Source of the DNA: Bacillota bacterium
GTDB taxonomy: Bacteria; Bacillota; Clostridia; Lachnospirales; Lachnospiraceae
Length of the DNA: 64,000 nucleotides
Assembly: GCA_023392615.1 (NCBI GenBank)
Contig: JAEVYT010000011.1
Coordinates: forward strand, 1-64,000
Direction: 5' to 3'
In this document: piece after piece, positions 28,786 to 37,426 of the stretch
Layout: each line of letters opens with the position of its first letter
How positions within the stretch are numbered: the stretch's first letter is position 1
The notes under the pieces: generated by a model
The model's input: the letters and a program-made list of their open reading frames with translations, nothing else
What the model was told of the DNA's origin: nothing
The model's database searches: none
Made by a program: the position numbers and the translations under genes

Positions 28786-30084
28786 GTGGAAATCTATGTG
28801 GTTCAACCTGGTGATACAATTGAATACATTGCTGAAAAGTATAACGTATCCACAGCAAGACTAATTCAAGATAATGGTTTGGATAATCCCACCTCACTTG
28901 TTCCCGGTCAAACCATTGTGATATTTTTCCCTACAAAAACATATACAGTGCAAGAAGGGGATTCTTTGTACAGTATCGCAACGGAATTTAATATCACTAT
29001 TATGCAGCTAATAAGAAACAATCCTGACTTATATAATCGCGATTATATCTATCCTGGTGAAGTATTAATTATCAGTTACGATATCGAATATGATATTACC
29101 ACTAATGGTTTTGCTTACTACTTTATTAATCGGGATACATTAAAGAAAACCTTACCGTATCTCACCTTCCTATCCATCTTTAATTATAGAGCGACCAAAG
29201 ATGGTAGAATCAATTCTTATGGAGATGATAGTGATATCATTAATCTTGCTAAATTATATAAAACTATTCCTTTATTAATGATCTCTACCCTATCCATTTT
29301 AGGTGAAGCTAATACCGAATTGGTTTATGAAATCCTATTAAATGATGACATAGGAAATAATCTAATCAAAAATACTTTACAAACTGTACAATCAAAGGGT
29401 TTTAAAGGAGTCAATGTTTTAATCAGTAGCATTAACAGTACCAATCAGGGGTATTATGTAAAATTTCTATCAAGATTATCAGATGTATTAAAAAAAGAGA
29501 ATTATATCCTAGTAGTAACAATTAACCCTAACATCACACAAGTAGGAGATTCTGTATTCTTCGAACGACTTGACTATAACAGTATTGGTCGAATTGTATA
29601 TCAATTAGTATTTACCCAATACGTATGGGGACAAAACAAACAGCCACCCGGTCCAGTCAGTTCGACCTTCTTGCTGCGTTCCTTTTTAGAATATATCCAA
29701 GCTACTGTAACAAGTAACAACATTTCCTTAGGTACCCCGTTAATCGGTTACGATTGGACTCTTCCCTATGTACCGGGAAAATCTGTTGCAAACGCAATGA
29801 CTGTCAATTCAACAATAACTCTGGCTAATGATACTGAATCGAGTATTCAATTTGATGACGCTTCGCAAACACCTTACTTCACATATTACAGCTCCTATAA
29901 TGTCTTGCCGGAAGAACATATAGTATGGTTTATTGATGCTAGAAGTATAAGATCACTATATGATCTGATTATTGAGTTTAATTTTGTTGGATCAGGAATT
30001 TGGAATATCAATCATTACGATCAACAATTATGGTCTATGATTAATGCTAAATTTGTAATTATTAAGATAATGTCCGATCATTAA
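28786..30084 (+). CDS. LysM-GH18 protein of the spore-coat YaaH/SleL type, catalytic residues missing
   Basis: The 432 residues hold two LysM peptidoglycan-binding repeats (about 2-48 and 51-97, each with QPGDT/QEGDS and a PGQ/PGE turn) followed by a GH18-type barrel (about 105-430). YaaH/SleL proteins are spore cortex N-acetylglucosaminidases. Here the segment that should hold the catalytic DxE reads GFKGVNVLISSI, so both the aspartate and glutamate are absent. It is probably a wall-binding, non-hydrolytic relative. No signal peptide is present, as in SleL, which is assembled into the coat. The start is GTG after AAGGGGG. Confidence 0.82.
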   Translation: MEIYVVQPGDTIEYIAEKYNVSTARLIQDNGLDNPTSLVPGQTIVIFFPTKTYTVQEGDSLYSIATEFNITIMQLIRNNPDLYNRDYIYPGEVLIISYDIEYDITTNGFAYYFINRDTLKKTLPYLTFLSIFNYRATKDGRINSYGDDSDIINLAKLYKTIPLLMISTLSILGEANTELVYEILLNDDIGNNLIKNTLQTVQSKGFKGVNVLISSINSTNQGYYVKFLSRLSDVLKKENYILVVTINPNITQVGDSVFFERLDYNSIGRIVYQLVFTQYVWGQNKQPPGPVSSTFLLRSFLEYIQATVTSNNISLGTPLIGYDWTLPYVPGKSVANAMTVNSTITLANDTESSIQFDDASQTPYFTYYSSYNVLPEEHIVWFIDARSIRSLYDLIIEFNFVGSGIWNINHYDQQLWSMINAKFVIIKIMSDH

Positions 30085-30175
30085 ATATATTATTAAAATA
30101 ATATATTCGCAGGACATCGTATGACTCCATCCTATGTTTTAATAATCGCATATACTAAAATAGGAGCTAATCTTT

Positions 30176-30457
30176 ATGCCATTTTTAAATCCAGATAGAA
30201 AACCACGTATTCGCCATCCTCAAGGTCATCCCATTGCTGTCATCGCCGCATTTAATACTCTTGGTGGTATCATGCCACGATATTTTTGCATTGAGGATGA
30301 CAACTCAGAATTATTCAAATATCAGGTCTCCTCAGTCAAGCAGATCAAAGACAAATACATGATCAAAGTATTTTATTGTACCTATGATGCCTACGGTTAT
30401 CGTAACAATATCATTCTTAATTATGATATAACAAAATGTATTTGGGTTATGGGATAA
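30176..30457 (+). CDS. Hypothetical 93-aa protein
   Basis: I do not recognise the family. The 93-residue protein has a basic, proline-rich N-terminus and a C-terminal half rich in aromatic residues and beta-strand pattern, without a clear membrane segment or signal peptide. The ATG follows TAGGAGC by 8 bases. It starts 91 bases after the LysM gene on the same strand and is followed by a terminator, so the two may form one transcript and this protein may also be spore-related. That link is inference from position only. Confidence 0.55.
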   Translation: MPFLNPDRKPRIRHPQGHPIAVIAAFNTLGGIMPRYFCIEDDNSELFKYQVSSVKQIKDKYMIKVFYCTYDAYGYRNNIILNYDITKCIWVMG

Positions 30458-30492
30458 CTAAGATGCTGCATAATAATTTATTCTATAAAAAT

Positions 30493-30534
30493 AATGCTAT
30501 CTGCCACAATATTAGATGTGGGCAATATAGCATT
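30493..30534. terminator. Bidirectional terminator between convergent genes
   Basis: The outer stem AATGCTAT/ATAGCATT (30493-30500 with 30527-30534) and an inner GCC-ACA/TGT-G-GGC stem form one hairpin, with T-rich stretches on both sides. It sits between the hypothetical gene ending at 30457 and the convergent membrane-protein gene ending at 30568. Confidence 0.7.
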
Positions 30535-30567
30535 TATTTTTGATTGTTATTAATTTTGTAATGTTCT

Positions 30568-31347
30568 TTATGCTTTGTTTTTATAATCCTTATAGATTAA
30601 AAAAGAGATTGGCAAAACTACTATCCCGACAATAGCATCCAATAAAATAATAATATAATAACCCGGGGTATATATTTTACCTTGTATCAGCGAGTCATAA
30701 GCAAAAATATAGTAAATAAAAAACGGCAGGTACATAACTAGCAATAATAGCACCAACTTACCATAATTTTTCACACCAGCCTTAAAACCATTTTTTAAGC
30801 CCTGAATAATCTTAATATTATCAAGAAAGATGGATGGTAACCACAAAATAATGAAAGGCATAGCAAGTATAAGAAGTATTACCGTAATTAGCATAATTAC
30901 TATTGATACAATTAGTATATTATCCCCTCCACTCAAGGCCAACATCATAAAAGCGAATAATACTGATACGATTCCAATAATAATTGAGAAACCAAATACA
31001 ATGGCCCCGGATAATAGTGCCATAAGTAAAACACGAACAAAAAACTTTTTAATACCCGGAAAAAAGGATTTTAATGACGTTTTACCATAATCAATTGCTT
31101 CAGCCATCATATTTCCATACCCAGATATAAATAACAACGATAAACCACACATTAACAAAGATGCTATTAACATTTTCATCATTGCAAACATATAACCTGC
31201 AATGTCAAAACTCTCTCCCTGAATATAATCATACATATTATGCGGATAAAGCGAGAAGTAAATCAAAGCTGTTATTGCAAAAAAAATGAAATAGACCAAG
31301 ATAATTGAATTATTTTCCTTTAGTAACTTTATTGACTTTTTGATCAT
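30568..31347 (-). CDS. Hypothetical polytopic membrane protein
   Basis: The 259-residue protein has six hydrophobic segments (roughly 14-35, 55-83, 100-135, 143-170, 195-218 and 228-252) and a lysine-rich end, so it is an integral membrane protein. I cannot place it in a named family; transporter permease-like or regulator-of-envelope roles are both possible. The ATG at 31347 is 6 bases after GGGGGAA; the longer TTG reading at 31362 overlaps that site. It lies alone on the minus strand after the methionine aminopeptidase gene. Confidence 0.7.
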   Translation of the reverse strand: MIKKSIKLLKENNSIILVYFIFFAITALIYFSLYPHNMYDYIQGESFDIAGYMFAMMKMLIASLLMCGLSLLFISGYGNMMAEAIDYGKTSLKSFFPGIKKFFVRVLLMALLSGAIVFGFSIIIGIVSVLFAFMMLALSGGDNILIVSIVIMLITVILLILAMPFIILWLPSIFLDNIKIIQGLKNGFKAGVKNYGKLVLLLLVMYLPFFIYYIFAYDSLIQGKIYTPGYYIIILLDAIVGIVVLPISFLIYKDYKNKA

Positions 31348-31446
31348 TATAAATTCCCCCAACGATATCTTTCGTTTTTCCTATCATATTTATTATATAC
31401 GAATTGGTAAGGAATTACTATGAGAATTTGATGATAAAATCATTAA

Positions 31447-32322
31447 TTAATACGCTAGGATCTCATATCCATTATCTGTAATCAGAACGGTAACCTCCCA
31501 TTGAGCAGAGTCCGTTCCATCTTTTGTGGTTATTGTCCATCCATTCTGATTGTTTAATTCGACGTCAGCCTTCCCCTGATTTATCATAGGTTCAATTGTA
31601 AATACCATACCTTGAACTAACAACATATCTGTGCCGCTTTTCGTTACATAACTAACATACGGTTCTTCATGAAATTCAATCCCAATTCCATGACCACCGA
31701 TTTCTTCAACAACAGTATAACCGTTTGATCTTACATAATCATTAATTGCTTGACCGATATCACCCAGATAGTTCCATGCTCTTGCTTTTTCTAGCCCTTT
31801 ATCAATCGCTTTTCTTGCAACCTCAACTAATCTTTTCCGTTCCTCACTAACAGTCCCTATACAAAACATTCTTGATGAATCGGAGAAATACCCATTCACA
31901 ATAGTTGAAACATCAACATTGATAATATCTCCATCTTTTAATACAACCTGATCGGATGGAATACCATGGCATACTTCATTATTAATTGAAGTACATACAC
32001 TTTTGGGAAAGCCTTCAAATCCAAGTGTTGCAGACACGCCACCCAGTTCCGTTGTTTTATCATTAATTAGTCTATCGATATCTTCCGTAGTCATACCGAC
32101 ATGGATTTGCTCCGATACGTAATCCAGTATCCGAGTATTAACGTTACCACTTTTACGAATTCCTTCAATTTGGGATAATGATTTTATTATCTTTCTCTTT
32201 GGAACGATACTTCCCTGCAACTTATAGTGATTGATTTTCTGATCCACATCAAAGTGACACATCTTATATTTTCTGCCGCTTCCACACCAGCATAAGTCAT
32301 TTCTTTCTAATTTTCTATACAT
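31447..32322 (-). CDS. map: Methionine aminopeptidase with N-terminal SEC-C zinc motif
   Basis: The enzyme removes the initiator methionine from new proteins. The 291 residues begin with a SEC-C motif (about 7-25; CWCGSGRKYKMCH, three Cys and one His binding zinc), likely to dock on the ribosome or partners. A type I MetAP pita-bread domain follows from about 45. The five metal ligands are visible: Asp in INVDVST, Asp in YFSDSSRM, His in GHGIGIEFHEEP, Glu in FTIEPM and Glu in QWEVTVL. The ATG follows TAGGAG. A second, ribosomal-operon map gene may exist elsewhere. It is downstream of the AraC-type gene on the same strand, 21 bases away. Confidence 0.93.
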   Translation of the reverse strand: MYRKLERNDLCWCGSGRKYKMCHFDVDQKINHYKLQGSIVPKRKIIKSLSQIEGIRKSGNVNTRILDYVSEQIHVGMTTEDIDRLINDKTTELGGVSATLGFEGFPKSVCTSINNEVCHGIPSDQVVLKDGDIINVDVSTIVNGYFSDSSRMFCIGTVSEERKRLVEVARKAIDKGLEKARAWNYLGDIGQAINDYVRSNGYTVVEEIGGHGIGIEFHEEPYVSYVTKSGTDMLLVQGMVFTIEPMINQGKADVELNNQNGWTITTKDGTDSAQWEVTVLITDNGYEILAY

Positions 32323-32343
32323 TAATTAACTCCTATATCATTA

Positions 32344-32709
32344 CTATGGAGTAGATTGAATCCTAGATTTATCATAAAATACTAGCTTGGGTTGAACCTT
32401 ACGAAACATACTCGGTGAATAACCAAAACATTTATAAAATGCTCTTGAAAAAGCTTCATTGGAGGAAAAGCCATATTTTATGGCAATATCTATGATCTTC
32501 TGATTGGTTTCTCTCAAATCAAGTGCTGCCTGAGTTAGTTTTCGCTTTATAACATATTCCTTAAATGATACCCCCACTGCTTCGTGAAATTTCGTCGAGC
32601 AATAAAACGAAGAATACCCAACATGTTCGGACATCTTCTCAAGCGTTGGAGTATTTTTCAAATTCGTTTCTACCCAGTCTATCATCGTTTCAATAGTTTT
32701 TATCGACAA
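32344..32709 (-). CDS. AraC-family regulator, DNA-binding domain only
   Basis: The 121-residue protein consists of just the two helix-turn-helix motifs of AraC/XylS regulators (about 5-105; second signature YGFSSNEAFSRAFYKCFGYSPSMFR). No sensing domain is present, which places it with short MarA/SoxS-like or YdeE-type activators. The start is a TTG 8 bases after AGGAG. It is located between the dioxygenase and the aminopeptidase genes. It may regulate the dioxygenase next to it, but its lack of a sensor means its own level would be the signal. Confidence 0.85.
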   Translation of the reverse strand: MSIKTIETMIDWVETNLKNTPTLEKMSEHVGYSSFYCSTKFHEAVGVSFKEYVIKRKLTQAALDLRETNQKIIDIAIKYGFSSNEAFSRAFYKCFGYSPSMFRKVQPKLVFYDKSRIQSTP

Positions 32710-32788
32710 ATCTCTTCACTCCTTGTAATAATAGTATAGCAAAACTACCGTATATATTCTTGATAGAAGTTGTGAATCTAGATTAAAA

Positions 32789-32896
32789 TCAAATGAATTT
32801 TGCAAATTCCCGGACGGTTTTTCTGGCGCCTCTAAGCTTTACACTGCTCGGATCCATCTTCCCAATAGTGATCATGATCACCGGTATTTCATTCTT
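32789..32896 (-). pseudogene. C-terminal remnant of a nitroreductase gene
   Basis: Directly after the dioxygenase stop codon the same reading frame continues for 35 codons to TGA at 32789. It encodes EIPVIMITIGKMDPSS and then ARKTVREFAKFI. This resembles the last part of nitroreductase-family flavoproteins. No N-terminal part is present, so a deletion probably removed most of a gene once located downstream of the dioxygenase. It is not expected to be translated. Confidence 0.55.
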
Positions 32897-33676
32897 CTAA
32901 TAGAATAAATACGAAGTCATGGATAAGGCGCCCAGCATAGAGGAATTATTAAATACCTTTACCTTATCACTTTCATCTGAAGCCCCAAGTGCATATAAAA
33001 GCGGATAGAAATGTTCTGGGGTTGGGATGGATAACTGAGCGGATTGCCCTGCTTTCTCATATTGGAGAACATCTTCATATCGTTTATTAACAATTTTATC
33101 CTTAATATAGAGATCAAACTCTTCCGCCCAAGGATAACCTCCAGACATGTTCCAATCAAGTTTTCGTAAGTTGTGAACAACATTACCACTCGCAAATATT
33201 AATACACCATTATCTCTTAATGTACTCAGATCCTTGCCGATTTGAAAATGAGTTCTTGCATCTACATTCCTGTCCACACTTAACTGGTAAACGGGAACAT
33301 CGGCTGCCGGATACATCTTATGAAGAATGGACCAAGTTCCATGATCATAGCCCCAGCTATTGTCTATTATCACTTCCTTTTGGATTAAATTCTTAGTCAA
33401 TCGAGCTAATTCAGGTGCTCCTTTTGTATTATACTCTACCTTATACAGTTCTTCCGGAAAGCCATACATATCATAAACCATCTTTGGATTGTCAGCATCG
33501 GTAATTCTCGTTCCTTCTGTATACCAGTGTGCTGAGATAGCTAATATGGCCGTCGGTTTTGGAATAAGCTCCTTGATCTTCGCCCAATTCTCTGTATATT
33601 CATTATCTTCTATCGCATTCATTGGTGATCCATGCCCAACAAACAATACCGGCATTTTTTTATTAATTTCTGACAT
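32897..33676 (-). CDS. Class III extradiol dioxygenase, 4,5-DOPA dioxygenase (YgiD) type
   Basis: The 259-residue enzyme belongs to the LigB/DODA family, which opens catechol-type rings using one metal ion. Expected ligand motifs are present: FVGHGSPMNA near the start, SAHWYTEGT, YDHGTWSILH and the histidine in PTPEHFYPL. DODA proteins occur widely in non-aromatic degraders and the true substrate here is unknown. The ATG at 33676, 8 bases after AAGGAG, is preferred to a GTG at 33685. A very strong promoter overlapped by a long palindrome lies upstream at 33785-33829, so expression is probably induced, perhaps by quinones or aldehydes (inference). Confidence 0.88.
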   Translation of the reverse strand: MSEINKKMPVLFVGHGSPMNAIEDNEYTENWAKIKELIPKPTAILAISAHWYTEGTRITDADNPKMVYDMYGFPEELYKVEYNTKGAPELARLTKNLIQKEVIIDNSWGYDHGTWSILHKMYPAADVPVYQLSVDRNVDARTHFQIGKDLSTLRDNGVLIFASGNVVHNLRKLDWNMSGGYPWAEEFDLYIKDKIVNKRYEDVLQYEKAGQSAQLSIPTPEHFYPLLYALGASDESDKVKVFNNSSMLGALSMTSYLFY

Positions 33677-33784
33677 AAGCTCCACTCCTTATTATGCTAA
33701 AGTGAACATATCTTTACTTTATTAAGTATCTCTATTAGTGTTTAAGAAAAACTCTATATACTATCACTTACTTTATGTAACTAT

Positions 33785-33829
33785 ATTATAATAATATACC
33801 TACTTTTGTCAAGTAAGTATATTATTATA
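33785..33829 (-). promoter_or_regulatory. Promoter with 43-bp palindromic operator for the dioxygenase gene
   Basis: On the minus strand TTGACA (33812-33807) and TATAAT (33790-33785) are 16 bases apart, a near-perfect sigma-A promoter. A palindrome with 19-bp arms and one mismatch (33787-33805 with 33811-33829, centre TTGTC) covers the -35, spacer and most of the -10. This is a classical repressor-site layout; the half-site TACTT/AAGTA resembles HxlR- or MarR-family operators. The rest of the 33677-34029 spacer shows no gene. Confidence 0.75.
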
Positions 33830-34029
33830 TCATGGATGGATCTTCAATTAATTGAAACATGAATATTAGAACAGATCAAGTCATTCCTTTCCCCGTTTGA
33901 AGACTAATCCACCGGCTAGAATAACTTTAGCTTATACCAAAGCAAGAACAGGTAGTAAATTAAATAATTATTCAGCGATAGAATTGATCAGCAGAAAGAA
34001 CCAAGAATCACAAACCCTTATAGAGCATT

Positions 34030-34788
34030 TTATCTTTTCTTTCCAACCGCCGCCAAATAAATTATAAATTCTTCTTCTCCATCTAGTAGTAAAAGATCAT
34101 CTATCACCTTCTGATCATATATACCGATTGCACAAACACCCATATCCACCGATTCACCAGCTAAATAAAGATTCTGGCAGACATGTCCGACATCGATCAA
34201 TATTTTCTTATGTGCGGACACATCATATTTCCATTCAGATCTATAAGGTGTCGTACTCCATGCAAAAGTTACGGCAGATTTTTTTACAAAATGAGGTACA
34301 AAAGGTTGATCCAACGTAATTGTATCCAATTTCTTATCAACATCCTCTAATGCAAACATGAATATTATCGCATGTTCTAACGGTAGATATCTATAAATTC
34401 CTTTCTCTAAACCAACCACATTCATAATGAATAGATAGGTTTCAAAAGAATGAGTAGCTCCGCTACAGGGAACTGTTCTAAAAGTCATTCCATTTTTGTT
34501 TGTTTCTGTTATACCTTGTGTTGCCCACAAAAGATATGATAACTCTGCAAGACTAATTGATGACTCACTATAAAGTCTTGTACTTCTTCTATCCTTTATG
34601 CAATTATAAATATCGCGTTTTTTTAGAATATCTCCATTGACGAAAGGTAATTCTATTATCTTCGAATTAGATTGATATGATTTAACTTTATCCGGTTGTG
34701 GAATTCCTTTAATTTTATCCGTCTTTATATTCTTAAATTCATTAAAATTTGATTTCAAAAAGTTTCTATATGCTTCATATCTTCCCAT
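34030..34788 (-). CDS. SagB/ThcOx-type nitroreductase-fold oxidoreductase
   Basis: The 252-residue protein has the SagB-like nitroreductase signature: RRSTRLYSESSISLAELSYLL near the middle, RTVPCSGATHSFE and the C-terminal GVCAIGIYDQ. These FMN enzymes oxidise azolines in ribosomal peptide toxins when partnered with SagC/SagD. No cyclodehydratase or precursor peptide gene is nearby, so it is probably a stand-alone member with an unknown substrate. The ATG follows TAGGAG by 9 bases. It has no neighbours on the same strand close enough for an operon. Confidence 0.85.
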   Translation of the reverse strand: MGRYEAYRNFLKSNFNEFKNIKTDKIKGIPQPDKVKSYQSNSKIIELPFVNGDILKKRDIYNCIKDRRSTRLYSESSISLAELSYLLWATQGITETNKNGMTFRTVPCSGATHSFETYLFIMNVVGLEKGIYRYLPLEHAIIFMFALEDVDKKLDTITLDQPFVPHFVKKSAVTFAWSTTPYRSEWKYDVSAHKKILIDVGHVCQNLYLAGESVDMGVCAIGIYDQKVIDDLLLLDGEEEFIIYLAAVGKKR

Positions 34789-34959
34789 GTCATTATCTCC
34801 TAGTTTTATTCATTATGTAAGTAGTAAATTCGGTTCGCATAGTCACTCCCTATACGAATACTACTATTAAATCCTTAGTTGTGACTAATATTATTATAAG
34901 ACTTATATGTCCTATATAGCAATGTTATTCTATTTCATATTGCTTGTATTTAGCTAACA

Positions 34960-35004
34960 AAAACCCCACTCTTTAACGGCCTAGCTGTTAAAGAGTGGGG
35001 TTTT
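34960..35004 (-). terminator. Terminator of yebC, possibly bidirectional
   Basis: A perfect 18-bp stem (34960-34977 with 34987-35004) has A and T tails on its two sides. It lies 100 bases after the yebC stop. It is among the strongest hairpins in the window. No T-box or other leader is seen near it. Confidence 0.85.
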
Positions 35005-35105
35005 GATGTATATTAATTTTTTAAAGGTATCCGATATCATTACCGAAGCTTTTTAATCCAAATCGCAAAAAACCTACAGAGAATTTTTAGAATTCTCAAT
35101 GAAAT

Positions 35106-35834
35106 TTACTCATCCCAGTTATGATATACTTCCTGCACGTCATCATCTTCATCGAGTAAGTCAAGGATTTTGTTCATCGCTTTAATATCACTATCGCTCT
35201 TTAACTCAACCCAGGTTTGAGGGATCATCGTAACATCTGCCTGAGCCATAGGGATTCCTGATTTTTCAAGGCTTTCTCTTACTGCAGAGAAATCATCCGG
35301 CGTTGTGAGAACTTCAAAGCTATCTTCCTCTTCTGCAAAATCCTCTGCACCTGCGTCAAGTGCTAACATCATCAAATCATCAGCGTTCATATCGCATTCT
35401 TCTTTATCAACAATGATCTGTCCTTTTTTATCAAACATAAAGGATACGCAACCTTGAGAGCCAACATTACCGTTCCCTTTGGTAAATGCATTTCTTACGT
35501 TTCCTGCTGTTCTGTTTTTGTTATCGGTTAATGCTTCTACAATAATTGCAGTTCCGTTTGGACCATATCCTTCATAGGTAACTGCTTCATAATTTACTGC
35601 ATTAGCATCACCTGCCGCTTTTTTAATACTTCTGTCTATCGTATCATTCGGCATATTATTTGATTTTGCTTTAGCTATAATATCCTTCAAACGGCTGTTT
35701 GCATTCGGATCAGCTCCGCCTTCTTTTACCGCAACCGCAATCTCTCTACCTAACTTTGTAAAAATTTTGCCCTTTGCAGAATCGTTTCTTTCTTTTTTAT
35801 GCTTTATGTTCGCGAATTTTGAATGTCCTGACAT
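35106..35834 (-). CDS. yebC: YebC/PmpR (TACO1) family protein
   Basis: The 242-residue protein is full length, with the family start MSGHSKFANIKHKKERND and the conserved YEGYGPNGTAIIVE stretch near residue 85. YebC-family proteins were long annotated as DNA-binding regulators; more recent work assigns several of them to rescue of ribosomes stalled at proline-rich stretches. The ATG follows AAGGAG. It lies 87 bases after argR on the same strand and ends at a strong terminator. Its presence in the same window as efp, which also acts on polyproline stalling, is noteworthy but not an operon link. Confidence 0.94.
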   Translation of the reverse strand: MSGHSKFANIKHKKERNDSAKGKIFTKLGREIAVAVKEGGADPNANSRLKDIIAKAKSNNMPNDTIDRSIKKAAGDANAVNYEAVTYEGYGPNGTAIIVEALTDNKNRTAGNVRNAFTKGNGNVGSQGCVSFMFDKKGQIIVDKEECDMNADDLMMLALDAGAEDFAEEEDSFEVLTTPDDFSAVRESLEKSGIPMAQADVTMIPQTWVELKSDSDIKAMNKILDLLDEDDDVQEVYHNWDE

Positions 35835-35921
35835 ACCAATTCTCCTTATCTATCTTTGATACTCTATGTGTTCAAATAGCCGTAAATATTCTATCACCGA
35901 ATGCGAACTTCGGCAAGTATT

Positions 35922-36377
35922 TTATTCCGCATTAATAATCTTATTTAATTTTTCCATAACGGATATGGTCTCCTCCGCGGAGCGAATCGCACACATAATT
36001 GTATCATCGCCTGCGATACAACCTACGATACTACTAAATTGTAATGCGTCTAAAGCTGCAGCTACCGCCATAGCTAATCCAGGTACTGTTTTAACTACCA
36101 TAATATTCTGTGCCATATCCATCGACACAAACCCATCCTTTAATACGCGGGTATATTTCTCATTTAAATCGGTCTCTGTTTTCTGAAGTACAATATATTT
36201 TTGCTTTCCGCCATCTACGGCAACCTTGGTCAACTTTAATTCTCTAATATCTCTGGATACCGTTGCCTGAGTAACATTGTATCCATCCTGCATTAATCTG
36301 TCTGCTAACTCCTCTTGTGTCTCAATATCATATTTATTAATCAATTCTATAATCTTGCTTTGTCTGCTAATCTTCAT
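35922..36377 (-). CDS. argR: Arginine repressor ArgR
   Basis: ArgR represses arginine biosynthesis genes when arginine is bound. The 151 residues contain the N-terminal winged helix (ATVSRDIRELKLTK at about 38-51) and the C-terminal hexamer and arginine-binding domain with VGCIAGDDTIMCAIR. Length is normal. The ribosome site is weak. The gene follows nadK by 38 bases, as in other Firmicutes, but recN, usually next, lies 24 kb away. No arginine biosynthesis genes are in the window. Confidence 0.95.
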   Translation of the reverse strand: MKISRQSKIIELINKYDIETQEELADRLMQDGYNVTQATVSRDIRELKLTKVAVDGGKQKYIVLQKTETDLNEKYTRVLKDGFVSMDMAQNIMVVKTVPGLAMAVAAALDALQFSSIVGCIAGDDTIMCAIRSAEETISVMEKLNKIINAE

Positions 36378-36415
36378 CTCTTAATCCGTACCTTTCTGTA
36401 TACATTGGTTTATTA

Positions 36416-37285
36416 TTAATCACCATTATTACCTAACTTAGACCGTAAAATTTCATAAATTCCGGTACGGTTAAGTTTTATCAATTTTGTGTAGTACTTT
36501 GCTTTATTTATTAGTATTGTATCGTCTGTTCCTAAGTCAATAACAGTCTTGCCGTCAAAGGTTGCAATTGCTTCCGCTTCCTGTGTCTTCTTGCTTTTAC
36601 CCACAACAATCTTAATGGTATCCTCAGCAGATACTACAATGCTTCTTGGACTAAGGGAATGAGGACAGATTGGAGTAATTACCGTAACAGATGCACTCGG
36701 AATGATAATTGGTCCACCGGCCGATAGATTATATGCCGTAGACCCAGTCGGAGTGGAGATGATAACACCGTCTCCTAAAAAATTATCCACTAACTCATCA
36801 TTAACATAGATGCCAAGGCTAATAATTCTGGAAAATCCCTTTCGTGTAATTACGATATCATTTAAAGCATTACAGGTGGAGCGTTGAAATCTTCCCGGTA
36901 TTTGGGTATTATGAATAACTTTCCCCTCTACCATCATTCTGCTTTCAATTTTATAATCATTCTCAAACAAGCGATTCAGCGCAACTTCTACATGATGCTT
37001 TTCAATCTCTGCCAAAAATCCCAGAGTACCAAGATTCACACCAAGTATCGGAATATCGTAAGACATCAATTCATTTGCCGCCTGAATTATCGTTCCATCC
37101 CCACCTAGAATTATCGCACAGTCAATATCCGGACATATTAGGGATGATTTTTCTTTATTCTCAAATGCAGCCAGCGTTATCGTAGTAACCGACTTCCCAG
37201 CTTTTTCGATATAGGCAACAATCTTATTGGTCACGCTAAAATCACTATCTTTTTCTTTATTTGTAATAATTAAAAACCGATTCAT
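36416..37285 (-). CDS. nadK: NAD kinase
   Basis: The enzyme phosphorylates NAD to NADP. The 289-residue product has the two family motifs: LGGDGTIIQAA with the catalytic aspartate, and VNLGTLGFLAE followed later by STPTGSTAYNLSAGGPI. These cover the NAD pocket. The length is normal. It lies between tlyA and argR on the minus strand with spacers of 141 and 38 bases, the usual clostridial order. I see nothing odd. Confidence 0.96.
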   Translation of the reverse strand: MNRFLIITNKEKDSDFSVTNKIVAYIEKAGKSVTTITLAAFENKEKSSLICPDIDCAIILGGDGTIIQAANELMSYDIPILGVNLGTLGFLAEIEKHHVEVALNRLFENDYKIESRMMVEGKVIHNTQIPGRFQRSTCNALNDIVITRKGFSRIISLGIYVNDELVDNFLGDGVIISTPTGSTAYNLSAGGPIIIPSASVTVITPICPHSLSPRSIVVSAEDTIKIVVGKSKKTQEAEAIATFDGKTVIDLGTDDTILINKAKYYTKLIKLNRTGIYEILRSKLGNNGD

Positions 37286-37426
37286 CCGATTGCTACTCTC
37301 CTATCATATTTGCATTAGTGAATATAAATGAAAGTCTATCATACAATTCCATAAATTTCAAGACATCACCATTTTTTTAGAATATTATCACACTAAAACA
37401 GAATAAATATACGGTTTATTCATATA

